Positions 9,450 through 18,597 of a stretch of 64,000 nucleotides of DNA are shown piece after piece. The stretch is from contig CAZZIU010000014.1 in the NCBI GenBank assembly GCA_964654545.1, positions 1 through 64,000 of the forward strand, read 5' to 3'. Positions within the stretch are counted from its first letter, which is position 1, and each line of letters opens with the position of its first letter. Made by a program: the position numbers and the translations under genes. The notes beneath the pieces were generated by a model. That model saw nothing but the letters and a program-made list of their open reading frames with translations. It had not been told where the DNA came from and did no database searches. Origin of the DNA: JABMOV01 sp964654545 (GTDB lineage: Bacteria; Fidelibacterota; Marinisomatia; Marinisomatales; JABMOV01).

Positions 9450-11074
9450 AAAAACTGGTTATCATTATTACATTCATTGGTGGGTTGTTTTCTCAAAGCA
9501 TGTATCCCACGCGCCATTATCTTAATGATCCCGCAGCTTACAGATCCTTTTCTGACGGGTTACTCAGCAATGTAATATCCGAAATCAAACTGCAGGGTGA
9601 TTCTACTGTTTGGTTGGGAACCGGCAGGGGGTTAGCCCAAGTTGTGGATTCTTTAACCGTCATCACCATTGATACGTTAACGCTGGATACTGGGATGGTA
9701 GTGATGAATTATGGAATTTCGGCAATTGCTACAATGGGAAATCGTGTTGCATTTGGGGCAGCAACAAGCGACAATGATGTGTCGGTGGGTGCCGGGATTT
9801 ACACCACCGCGAATGCTAATGACTCCATAATTGTATGGCAGCGATTCTCCCAACCGGTGGATGCACAGGGTGATACTTCAGCCCCATTCGCGAGATGGTT
9901 TTTTAGGGCATTACCGGTTACCACAGATCACCAAAATGTTACCTACGATGCTTCCATATCTGGGAATTATTTATGGATCGCCAGTTGGGCAGGTGGAGTG
10001 CGACGATACGATATTGTTGGAAATGTTTGGGATCGCATACCCCTGCCTTTAGATGACACGAACGAACTAATCACGTGTGTCGATAGCGCATACACTGTAA
10101 TTAATGGTAAACCCACTTTAAATAATTATAAGTTGAATCCACGGGATCCGTGGAATGGAAGACCACCAAAAAACACCAATCCCGATGCCTATGGCAACCA
10201 CAACCACAAAGGATTTTCTGTACTGGCCTATGGCGATACATTATGGGTGGGTACTGCAAATGGAATTAACCGCGGTATCATTGGGGTTGATGGCTGTATT
10301 GATTGGATCCATTTTTATTATCCCGCTGACGATCTAACGGGTAATTTTGTCGTAGGACTGGCAAAGCAGGAATGGAACGGAGAGCGTAAAATTTGGGCGG
10401 CTTGTTTAACAGCCGATGACCTAAATGAAGAACGAGGCCTGGCCTGGACAAACAATGACGGTTTAACCTGGCACCGTACGCTTGTGGGAGAAAGAATCTA
10501 CAATGTTACTGCACATGATTCAGTTGTACTTGCTTCTTCGGAAAAGGGGCTATGGAAATCGGAAGATGGTCAGACCTGGGCTCTATTCAAACCTGCAAAA
10601 GATGCCACACCATTGCAATCGGAAGAAATACTAAGCGATCAAGTCTACGCCGCTGCAATCGATGCGCGTCCTTACTATACCCAACCTGCCATTTGGATAG
10701 GGACAGGAGACGGCTTAGCACGATCAGTCGATGTGGATGGGTCTGCCTGGAAAATATTCCGTGCTGAATACGATCCAAATTCCGTCTATGCCTATCCCAA
10801 TCCGTTTTCCCCCACAGGACATAATATTATTGGTGGCGATGGGTACGTTCGATTTCATACGGATGTGACAACATCCTTTGTTATTGATATGAGCATTTAC
10901 AATTTTGCCATGGAACAGGTAATAAGTACAAAATTGGATCGTCGATTGGGAGAGGGAGCTCTCAAGTGGAATGGCAGGGATGCCAATGGTAGAATCGTCG
11001 ACAATGGCACTTACTTCATCAGACTGAATTATGACAACAAGACAGAATGGCTCAAACTAATTGTAATCAAATGA
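9446..11074 (+). CDS. Exported beta-propeller protein with C-terminal sorting domain (PorZ-like architecture)
   Basis: The 542-residue product has a signal peptide cleaved near GLFS with Gln following. Repeated blade-like segments follow, with W(L/I)G(T)G.G(L/I)-type motifs (for example VWLGTGRGLA and LWVGTANGIN) and YCF48/two-component-regulator-propeller character. The C-terminus from about residue 446 is a FlgD-Ig/CTD type: YPNPFSP, a FVIDMSIYNF strand, a WNGRDANGR turn and a final basic strand. In Porphyromonas, PorZ is a propeller protein with a CTD that works with PorU, PorV and PorQ in the attachment complex. The operon neighbours (SprA upstream, two PorV/PorQ-like barrels downstream) make a PorZ-like role attractive. 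It is shorter than PorZ and may simply be a cargo protein. Confidence 0.65.
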   Translation: MKKLVIIITFIGGLFSQSMYPTRHYLNDPAAYRSFSDGLLSNVISEIKLQGDSTVWLGTGRGLAQVVDSLTVITIDTLTLDTGMVVMNYGISAIATMGNRVAFGAATSDNDVSVGAGIYTTANANDSIIVWQRFSQPVDAQGDTSAPFARWFFRALPVTTDHQNVTYDASISGNYLWIASWAGGVRRYDIVGNVWDRIPLPLDDTNELITCVDSAYTVINGKPTLNNYKLNPRDPWNGRPPKNTNPDAYGNHNHKGFSVLAYGDTLWVGTANGINRGIIGVDGCIDWIHFYYPADDLTGNFVVGLAKQEWNGERKIWAACLTADDLNEERGLAWTNNDGLTWHRTLVGERIYNVTAHDSVVLASSEKGLWKSEDGQTWALFKPAKDATPLQSEEILSDQVYAAAIDARPYYTQPAIWIGTGDGLARSVDVDGSAWKIFRAEYDPNSVYAYPNPFSPTGHNIIGGDGYVRFHTDVTTSFVIDMSIYNFAMEQVISTKLDRRLGEGALKWNGRDANGRIVDNGTYFIRLNYDNKTEWLKLIVIK

Positions 11075-11997
11075 AAAAGATACTATTTATCCTAACATAT
11101 TTATCGTTGCTTAGTGCTGTGGATTATGCCGGTTATTCAGGTTCATTTTTACGCCTGGGGACAACAGCAAGATCGGTAGCCATGGGGTCGGCATTTACAG
11201 CGGCTATTGATGATGCATTTGCAGCGTACCACAACCCGGCCGGGACAGCATTTATGGATTCACCGCGTGTGTCCGTCATTCACCATTCAATGCCACTGGA
11301 TAGACGCTTGACCGCATCTGGATTTGCCATGAAATTGCCGCCGACGGCTGGTGTGAGTCTGGCATTTCTCCAAACCGCCACAACAAATATCGATGGTCGC
11401 ACCCAGGCCGGACAGCAAACCGATATGCTGACCACCAGCGAAATGGCCGCCTATATCGGCTTTGCTCAACGCATAATGCCTTGGTTGTCGTTCGGTATCA
11501 ATATCAAAATCATGTACCAGTATTTACCACTAAATCAAGAAAAAATACGTGGGAATGGAACCGGTATTGATGTGGGAATTCTCGTTAAGCTGCCGAAAGA
11601 AAGGACACTGGGTTTCACCGTACAGGATTTGAACTCCGGTTATCATTGGGATACCAGTAAAATTCTTGAAAACGGAAGTGCTGATAATGTAAATAAATTT
11701 CCAGTCATAACCCGTCTGGGTGCATCACTACCGGTAAAGATGTTGTTTGTTACGGCAGATGCAGGTGTGGTCACAGAAGGAAAAACCTACTTGGCGTCCA
11801 CTTTTCGTTTTGGGGCTGAATTTCCATACAAAGAAAACTATTTCTTGCGGGCAGGATACGGTAATAACCGATTGGCAGTTGGTGTGGGGATGAAATATCG
11901 CTTCAGAAATCCTGGAGATGCAGCCATTGACTACAGTGCTGCAGTGGATGCCAGCGGCGGACTTAATCACATTTTTACATTTGCGTTCAAATTATGA
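11071..11997 (+). CDS. PorV/PorQ-family outer-membrane protein (PorV-like)
   Basis: The 308-residue product starts at ATG 11071, overlapping the previous stop by 4 bases. The in-frame ATG at 11047 would precede the signal peptide. After the signal peptide comes the family N-terminus: a FLRLGTTARSVAMGSAFTA segment, then DDAFAAYHNPAG, the hallmark small-residue and NPAG motifs of PorV/PorQ and FadL-type 14-strand barrels. The chain ends in a strand with a C-terminal hydrophobic residue (FAFKL), as expected for BAM substrates. PorV shuttles CTD cargo from SprA to the attachment complex. This copy is the best PorV candidate by location. The +1 residue is not Gln. Confidence 0.8.
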   Translation: MKKILFILTYLSLLSAVDYAGYSGSFLRLGTTARSVAMGSAFTAAIDDAFAAYHNPAGTAFMDSPRVSVIHHSMPLDRRLTASGFAMKLPPTAGVSLAFLQTATTNIDGRTQAGQQTDMLTTSEMAAYIGFAQRIMPWLSFGINIKIMYQYLPLNQEKIRGNGTGIDVGILVKLPKERTLGFTVQDLNSGYHWDTSKILENGSADNVNKFPVITRLGASLPVKMLFVTADAGVVTEGKTYLASTFRFGAEFPYKENYFLRAGYGNNRLAVGVGMKYRFRNPGDAAIDYSAAVDASGGLNHIFTFAFKL

Positions 11998-12860
11998 AGC
12001 AATTGATCGGATTACAATTTTTTCTATGCACTGTGTTATTTGGGACAGGTGCAGGATTTTTATCCATTCCTGCAACGGCGGAGGCTATGGCCCGCGGTGA
12101 TCACCCACTGGCATCATCATTTTCCGCACTAAATCCGGCAGGAAACAGGAAGGTAGCAGGACAACCACTCCTAAACATGAGCTATGGATCATGGTTAGCA
12201 GATGCAGAACAAATGACCATTACGTATGCTACCGATAGATTTGATGGCACAGTGGTCGTAAAAGGTCGCTATGTGGGATTGTCCGATTTGGAATTGAGAA
12301 CGGAGACTCCAACCGATGATCCATTGGGATATTTCGAAAGTTTTGGCGCCAACGTTGAAATCCAGTATACGAGACGTCTACATAATCTGCAGCTGGGATT
12401 GGGAATGAAAGCGACCCGCCTGCAATTGTACACCGCTGGTGCAAAGGGGTATGCGTTGGATGTAGGTGTTCTTTATACAGTCAACAAAACAGTTGATGTT
12501 GGTGTGACCATATTAAACATGGGTGGTTTTGAGAGCTGGGGATTACGCAATCCCAGTTTTCCTTTGCGTGTTATTGGCGGAATTGGTGCCAGTCTGGAGA
12601 GTTTGCCCATGCAACCATCATTCATGCTTTCTGCAGAAAATTCATCCCTCACCGATGGCATTATTCTGCGAGTTGGTGATGAATTAATCTGGAAACAACT
12701 GGTGGTCAGGTCGAGCATGGGATGGTCCAAAGAAGTTTTTGTGCGATCCGCTGGGATTGGTATTCGTTTAGGCATGTATTCAATTAATTACGGTTTTCAA
12801 GTCGGTTCGCAGCACTTGGGAATTCCCCATCTCATCGATGTATCTGTTCTTCTTCCCTGA
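11994..12860 (+). CDS. PorV/PorQ-family outer-membrane protein (PorQ-like)
   Basis: The 288-residue product overlaps the previous gene by 4 bases. It has a signal peptide, then a GFLSIPATAEAMARG segment and ...ALNPAGNRKVAG, which correspond to the small-residue helix and NPA motif of the PorV/PorQ family. NMSYGSWLADAEQMTITYA resembles the YLADINYG-type stretch of PorQ. Alternating strands run to the C-terminus. With the preceding propeller and PorV-like genes it would give a PorZ/PorV/PorQ-like set next to SprA. PorQ identity is inferred from weak motif similarity and position. Confidence 0.65.
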   Translation: MKQLIGLQFFLCTVLFGTGAGFLSIPATAEAMARGDHPLASSFSALNPAGNRKVAGQPLLNMSYGSWLADAEQMTITYATDRFDGTVVVKGRYVGLSDLELRTETPTDDPLGYFESFGANVEIQYTRRLHNLQLGLGMKATRLQLYTAGAKGYALDVGVLYTVNKTVDVGVTILNMGGFESWGLRNPSFPLRVIGGIGASLESLPMQPSFMLSAENSSLTDGIILRVGDELIWKQLVVRSSMGWSKEVFVRSAGIGIRLGMYSINYGFQVGSQHLGIPHLIDVSVLLP

Positions 12861-13684
12861 TGAAAAAAGTTAACTATTCGCTGGCATTAAATGTCATTTT
12901 ATCCGTTCTGGTGATCGCGCTGGTAACAGTGTTACTGGTTATGCGCCATGAAGTCACCGAACCAGTCACCGGGCAAGAGGAGATGCCAACCGAAAGGCAA
13001 CTATCAAAGGTGCCCAAACCAAAGGGTAGTATTGTTATAATTATTGATGATTTCGGCTATCGCAACGATGAGATTTCCGATGGATTCTTAGCCCTGGATG
13101 TTCCCATAACCTGTGCCATTATTCCCGGACACAGAAACAGCGCCACATTTGCACAAAAAGCCATAAGTGCTGGCAAAGAGGTAATTATTCATATGCCCAT
13201 GGAATCCCATTCTGAAACACAGGGGGAGGATGAGTATATCTTGAAGACAGTCATGACCAGCACGGAATTGGAAAGTCGTATACGTCGTGCCTATAGCGAA
13301 ATACCACAGGCAATTGGGATGAACAATCATCAGGGATCAAAAGCAACCGAAGACAGCCGTGTGATGCGTGTATTGGCATTAACCCTAAAAGATTTAGGAA
13401 AATTCTTTGTGGATAGCCGTACTACCGCCAAATCCATTGGAGAAAAGACCATGCAGCGCATCGGTGTAAAGACCCGACGCAGGAATGTGTTTCTGGATAA
13501 TGAATTTGATCCTGCTTTGATTCAGGAGCAGTTGGTTGAGCTGGTGGAAAAATCCGATAAATGGGGATTGGCTTTGGGTATTGGTCATGCCAAACAGGCC
13601 ACTCTCAGTGTGCTTGAATCGGAAATACCAAGACTGCAAAAAGAAGGGTATTCTTTTACATTTGTCTCTGAAATAGTGGAGTAA
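12860..13684 (+). CDS. Divergent polysaccharide deacetylase (YibQ/DUF610 family)
   Basis: The 274-residue product has an N-terminal membrane anchor (about 8-28), a short Pro/Glu-rich linker and a catalytic domain with the family motifs IIIDDFGYRND (about 56-66), CAIIPG, VIIHMPME, MNNHQGSKAT (about 154-163), a FFVDSRTTA segment and GIGHAK near the end. These match the divergent NodB-like YibQ proteins, presumed to act on a periplasmic glycan. Its start overlaps the previous stop by one base, and it is the last gene of the sprA operon. The substrate is unknown. YibQ-like genes often sit near envelope genes. Confidence 0.85.
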   Translation: MKKVNYSLALNVILSVLVIALVTVLLVMRHEVTEPVTGQEEMPTERQLSKVPKPKGSIVIIIDDFGYRNDEISDGFLALDVPITCAIIPGHRNSATFAQKAISAGKEVIIHMPMESHSETQGEDEYILKTVMTSTELESRIRRAYSEIPQAIGMNNHQGSKATEDSRVMRVLALTLKDLGKFFVDSRTTAKSIGEKTMQRIGVKTRRRNVFLDNEFDPALIQEQLVELVEKSDKWGLALGIGHAKQATLSVLESEIPRLQKEGYSFTFVSEIVE

Positions 13685-13759
13685 GTCCGTTTAAACTCAA
13701 CTATAATATTTTCGAATTATACATAATCGGTATTTTCTGAAGACCTTTTAAAAAACACA

Positions 13760-15487
13760 ATGGGCATGTATACACATATACGATCGATTATTTCAACCTG
13801 TTTTCTCGTAACCATTTCTTTTTGTTCAACGCAACGGGTTATGACGTATAACACATTGAATTATTCCGGCAGCAATACGGATAAAGATGCGGCATTCCGG
13901 ATTGTAATCGAAAACGCAGAGCCGGATATGATAATCGCTGAGGAAATTGGAGATCAATCAGGATACACAAATTTTCTTTCACATGTACTGAACTACACGA
14001 CGAATAATCTATATGCAGGTGCACCCTTTACGGAACAAAGCGAAACCAATGTGGACATCGCCCTGTATTACAAGCCCACTATATTCTCTTTTGTTAGTAC
14101 GAGTAGAATTAATACAACAGATATCTGGGGGAGACGTGATGTAATCGAGTTTGTCATGCGTCATGATGCCTCAGGCGTTGAATTTCGAATATATGGTTGC
14201 CACCTGAAGGCTGGAACCAATTCTGATGACGAAAACGAGCGTACTGCCGAAGCCACCCAATTGCGCAATTATTTGAATTCATTGGATGGTGAGACGCCAT
14301 TCATTGTCGCCGGTGATTTGAATCTTTACGACAACGGGGAGGGGGCATTCCAGGTACTCATTGAGTCACAATCCGACAATGATGGGCGCTGTTTTGACCC
14401 GGTCGATCGTATCGGAAATTGGCATAATAACGCGTCGTATGCCGATGTGCATACCCAATCCCCGCGAGGTGGAAATTACGGTGGAATGGATGATCGCTTC
14501 GACTGGTTGCTTGTTTCTGATGCAATTTTGAATGGAACCGATATACAATATCTGGAAAATTCATACACCCCCTTTGGAAATGATGGAAACCACTTTAATC
14601 TTGCCATAAACGAAGGAACAAATACAGCGGTTTCGGCTGCAGTTGCCGATGCCCTCGTGGGCGCCTCAGATCACCTCCCTGTATTCCTGGAATTGGAATT
14701 TGATGATTTGACACCATCTGAAGCAAAACTTGTCATAACAGAAATCATGCCCAATCCCAGTATGGTCAGTGATACGTACGGGGAATGGTTTGAAGTATAT
14801 AATCAGGACTCAATTTCCCATAATCTGTTTCATTGGACGCTCAAGGATGCGGATACGGATTCTCATCGCATTGAGGATAATCTTATTATTGAACCGGGAA
14901 ATTATATTGTACTGGGAAGAAATGCAGACAGCACACAAAATGGCGGACTGCAGGTTGATTATGTGATCCACAATTTTATTTTATCCAATACGGTGGATGA
15001 GATCATTTTTTGGGACAGTTTGGGCTACCTGGTGGATGAAGTTGTCTATGACAACACTTTTCCGTTTGGTAACGGTGCTTCCATGTATGTTGCGGATATG
15101 GAGCTGGACAACAATAATCCTGATAACTGGTATGTTTCCAGTACGCCCTATGGCGTTGGTGATTTTGGCACTCCAGGAAAAGCATGGGACGATACACTGG
15201 GAATTGTAACTGGTTCCATACCAGTATACTTTCATTTATCATCAGCCTACCCAAATCCATTTAATAATGGGGTACGATGGGAGATAGAATTACCTGTTTC
15301 GGCAGAAATGACAATTAAAATTCACAATCTTCTTGGTGAAGAGGTGACAACCATCTGGAGCGGGTATCTTCCTAGGGGGAAACAGAAATTCTCATGGAAT
15401 CCTGTAAATCAGGCTTCCGGCATCTATTTTATTACACTTCAGAGTGTAACGAACGTCCAAAATCTTAAACTGATATATTTAAAATAA
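13760..15487 (+). CDS. Exported EEP-family nuclease/phosphatase with lamin-tail domain and T9SS sorting domain
   Basis: The 575-residue product has a signal peptide ending near FCST with Gln next. An endonuclease/exonuclease/phosphatase (DNase I-like) domain follows at about 25-315, with the catalytic set MTYNTLNYSG, IIAEEIG (metal Glu), GCHLKAG, VAGDLNLYD, DRFDWLLVSD and SDHLPV. A lamin-tail domain (LTD) covers about 325-455 (TEIMPNPS...GEWFEVYN). A CTD starts at about 490 (YPNPFNN) and ends in NLKLIYLK. This layout is typical of secreted nucleases. It is separated by 75 bases from the sprA operon and by 179 bases from the next gene, so it may be its own unit. The catalytic residues look intact. 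Confidence 0.85.
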   Translation: MGMYTHIRSIISTCFLVTISFCSTQRVMTYNTLNYSGSNTDKDAAFRIVIENAEPDMIIAEEIGDQSGYTNFLSHVLNYTTNNLYAGAPFTEQSETNVDIALYYKPTIFSFVSTSRINTTDIWGRRDVIEFVMRHDASGVEFRIYGCHLKAGTNSDDENERTAEATQLRNYLNSLDGETPFIVAGDLNLYDNGEGAFQVLIESQSDNDGRCFDPVDRIGNWHNNASYADVHTQSPRGGNYGGMDDRFDWLLVSDAILNGTDIQYLENSYTPFGNDGNHFNLAINEGTNTAVSAAVADALVGASDHLPVFLELEFDDLTPSEAKLVITEIMPNPSMVSDTYGEWFEVYNQDSISHNLFHWTLKDADTDSHRIEDNLIIEPGNYIVLGRNADSTQNGGLQVDYVIHNFILSNTVDEIIFWDSLGYLVDEVVYDNTFPFGNGASMYVADMELDNNNPDNWYVSSTPYGVGDFGTPGKAWDDTLGIVTGSIPVYFHLSSAYPNPFNNGVRWEIELPVSAEMTIKIHNLLGEEVTTIWSGYLPRGKQKFSWNPVNQASGIYFITLQSVTNVQNLKLIYLK

Positions 15488-15666
15488 TCGGTTATAATGT
15501 CATTATCGTTAATCGGATTATTGTTTCGTATTCTAATCCTGACTAATTTGAAATCCTGTTCCGTTCAAATTGTATGCACATAGGATTCACAACATTATTC
15601 GTCGAAAAAATAAGCAATTTAACGGTCAAATATTTTAATACAAAGCAACACAAAAGGGAGATCATT

Positions 15667-18594
15667 ATGTCTAAAATGATACTCAGTTTATTGGTACTAT
15701 CTTTTTCTTTCGGCCAGGTCACAAATGTTGACTGGGAAACGCAGGTTTATCCCATATTTAGTGATGCCGGCTGTCACAGTTGTCATGGTGCTTCCGGTGG
15801 GTTTACCATTGGTGGAACAGCCACTGAAGCCTATTCTAATATTGTAAACCAAATGAGTTCATGCAATTCGTTGGATTATATTGAACCATTCGATACAAGT
15901 GCATCCCATTTATATCTAAAAATTACTGGCAATCAGGACTGTGGAGCCAGAATGCCCTATAACAACCAAACCTATTTTGATAGCCATACGGATCAACTTG
16001 AATTAATTCAAGTGTGGATTCAGGAAGGTGCCCTTCCGGCAGCAGAAACGACTGATGGTGGTGTCTTTATTAGTGAATATATCGAAGGGTCATCCAATAA
16101 CAAAGCGCTGGAAATATTTAACGCAACTGGTGCTGATTTGGATTTGAGTACTTTGGAAATAAAATTATCACGAAACGGTTTCGGTTGGGGAATGTACGAT
16201 GCGACGACGGCGGAACCAGGCTTTATATATCCATTATCCGGGACATTGCAATCGGGGGATGTGTATGTACTGGCAGCCGATGCAGCTGGAACAGAAATAC
16301 TTGCAGCAGCGGATGTTGCTCTGGCCTATCCAAGTGTTTGCCATTTTAACGGGGATGATGCCATTGGTCTATTCGAAAATGGTGTTTTAATTGATATCAT
16401 TGGTGTAGAACTCGAAGACCCCGGTTCAGCCTGGGACGTAGCTGGTGAAGGTGCCGCAACGGGAGAACATACTTTGGTTAGAAAAGCTTCTGTGAATGTT
16501 GGCACAACCGATTGGTCGGCTTCCGCCGGTACAAATGCGGATGATTCGGAATGGATAGTTTATGCACAGGATACGTTTGAATATCTTGGTTTCCATGTCT
16601 GGTCTGGTGGGGGCGGAGAAAATCTTGCTCCAGTGGCAAACGCAGGGTCAGATCAAACCGTTGGTTACAGTGAAGAAATAACACTCGATGGATCCTCCAG
16701 TCTTGATCCTGATGGGACCATAGATAGTTACCTTTGGAATCAGGTGAGCGGTACTTCCGTGACACTGAATAATGCACCTACGAGTATTGCGACCTTTACA
16801 TCTCCAGGTAGCGATGCCACTCTGGTATTTACATTACAGGTTACGGATGATCAGGGCGCCACGGATACAGACACCGTTACTGTAAATGTTTTAAATATTT
16901 CACCTTCAGCTGTATTCTTCAGTGAATACATTGAAGGTTCAAGCTACAATAAAGCTGTTGAAATTTTCAACGGTACAGAAGGAACAATCGACCTGGCAGA
17001 TTACCAATTCTGGCAAATTTCCGGAGGTGGAGAATGGCCGGAATATACGATTGATTTGACCGGATCACTGGCAGCAGGTGAAACCTATGTTATTTGTCAT
17101 CCGGATGCTGATGCTGCCATGCTGGCGGTTGCAGATTTGGTTATTACTCTGTATCACAACGGTGATGATGCACAGGGAATTGCCCAAAATTTTGCCGGTA
17201 CGTGGATACTCATTGATGCCATCGGGGAAAGCGGTGATGCCCCAACCGGAGGTTGGGATGTTGCCGGTGTATCTCAAGGTACAAAGGATCACACCTTAGT
17301 GCGTCAATCAACCGTCTTAACAGGAAATACGGATTGGTCATCTTCCGCCGGTACCAATGCTTCAGATTCTGAATGGATCGTATACGATGTGAACACATTT
17401 GATTATTTGGGAACCCATAATCAGAATGCGGATGCGCCAGTGATAGTAAACCTTTCGGCGACGCCGGACTTTGTAACTTCTACGACGGAGTTGGAGGTGT
17501 CGGCCGATATCACGCCAGTCGTAGGTACAGTTACGTCCGCCTCCATCTGGTACGGGACGGATGGTTCTCTTTTGAACGAAGCGGTAATGTGGCTCGAATC
17601 CGGAACCACATGGATGGGATTAATACCACCCCAATCAGGGAATTCAGTTCTTCAGTTCCAAGTTAGTGGGACTGATGACGCAGGCAACACGGGTGAATCC
17701 ACCACACTGTCCGTATTGGTAGCAAGTTCTACACCAACATCCATCGCAGATATCCAGGCTGATGTCGCTTCTTATGTGGATCAAATTGTGACATTACAGG
17801 GTATTGTAACCATCGGTGTTGGCGTATTGGATGAAGATGACACCAAGGCCTATATCCAGGATGCATCCGGACGAGGATTGAATATTTTTGATTTTGATAT
17901 ATTACCAAATATGGATCGTGGCGATGAACTCCAAATGGTTGGATACATCGATCAGTATTTCACGACGACGGAAATTGTCGATTTTGTATATCAACGACTA
18001 TCCACTGGAAATACGATTCCCGCGGTTCAAGAGGTCACGGTTACACAGGCAAATTCATCAAACTACGAAGGTACATTCATTCAAATTAACGGTGAAGTAA
18101 CCAATTCAGTGGTTGTGGGTGGTGGACAAAAAATAACGATTTCCGATGGTGGAGATTCCACTTTTGTGATGATCTGGCCTTCAACCGGAATTGACGTAAC
18201 GCCACTTACTGTGGGATCTACATGGTCGCTTGCCGGTGTAGGCAGTCAGTATTCCGACGAATACCAGCTTTTGGTGGGTTATTCTGATGATATAGTGAAT
18301 CTGGGGATTGATGATGACCTCATTATCCCAACGCAGTTTGGATTGCACAACGCCTATCCCAACCCCTTTAACCCGGCCACCACTTTGACATGGACCCTGG
18401 ATCATTCCGGAGAACATGAATTGGCTGTGTACAATATTCTTGGACAGCAGGTGTCAATGCTGAGCAAAGGGTATAAAAATGCCGGTTCATATACATCAGT
18501 CTGGCAGGCGGGAAGCCTCAGTTCAGGAGTGTATTTTGTTCAATTAACGGCTGAAAACAAAAAGGATATTCACAAAATCCTGCTGGTTAAATAA
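15667..18594 (+). CDS. T9SS cargo: cytochrome c-like motif, two LTD domains, PKD/Ig and OB-fold pair, CTD
   Basis: The start is ATG 15667 behind AAAGGGAG; the frame is open upstream to 15574 but the signal peptide begins here. The 975-residue product has Gln at predicted +1 (SFG then QVTN). Order of parts: a one-haem CHSCH (36-40) with a later RMPY Met ligand candidate and a WIQEGA ending, as in small cytochrome-like domains of surface proteins; LTD at about 131-310; PKD-type domain at about 319-410 (VANAGSDQTV); second LTD at about 415-590; an Ig-like segment; an OB-fold pair at about 692-890; and a CTD from about 893 (YPNPFNP). No nuclease domain is present. It heads a seven-gene unit, with 3 bases to the next gene. 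Confidence 0.8.
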   Translation: MSKMILSLLVLSFSFGQVTNVDWETQVYPIFSDAGCHSCHGASGGFTIGGTATEAYSNIVNQMSSCNSLDYIEPFDTSASHLYLKITGNQDCGARMPYNNQTYFDSHTDQLELIQVWIQEGALPAAETTDGGVFISEYIEGSSNNKALEIFNATGADLDLSTLEIKLSRNGFGWGMYDATTAEPGFIYPLSGTLQSGDVYVLAADAAGTEILAAADVALAYPSVCHFNGDDAIGLFENGVLIDIIGVELEDPGSAWDVAGEGAATGEHTLVRKASVNVGTTDWSASAGTNADDSEWIVYAQDTFEYLGFHVWSGGGGENLAPVANAGSDQTVGYSEEITLDGSSSLDPDGTIDSYLWNQVSGTSVTLNNAPTSIATFTSPGSDATLVFTLQVTDDQGATDTDTVTVNVLNISPSAVFFSEYIEGSSYNKAVEIFNGTEGTIDLADYQFWQISGGGEWPEYTIDLTGSLAAGETYVICHPDADAAMLAVADLVITLYHNGDDAQGIAQNFAGTWILIDAIGESGDAPTGGWDVAGVSQGTKDHTLVRQSTVLTGNTDWSSSAGTNASDSEWIVYDVNTFDYLGTHNQNADAPVIVNLSATPDFVTSTTELEVSADITPVVGTVTSASIWYGTDGSLLNEAVMWLESGTTWMGLIPPQSGNSVLQFQVSGTDDAGNTGESTTLSVLVASSTPTSIADIQADVASYVDQIVTLQGIVTIGVGVLDEDDTKAYIQDASGRGLNIFDFDILPNMDRGDELQMVGYIDQYFTTTEIVDFVYQRLSTGNTIPAVQEVTVTQANSSNYEGTFIQINGEVTNSVVVGGGQKITISDGGDSTFVMIWPSTGIDVTPLTVGSTWSLAGVGSQYSDEYQLLVGYSDDIVNLGIDDDLIIPTQFGLHNAYPNPFNPATTLTWTLDHSGEHELAVYNILGQQVSMLSKGYKNAGSYTSVWQAGSLSSGVYFVQLTAENKKDIHKILLVK

Positions 18595-18597
18595 ACT

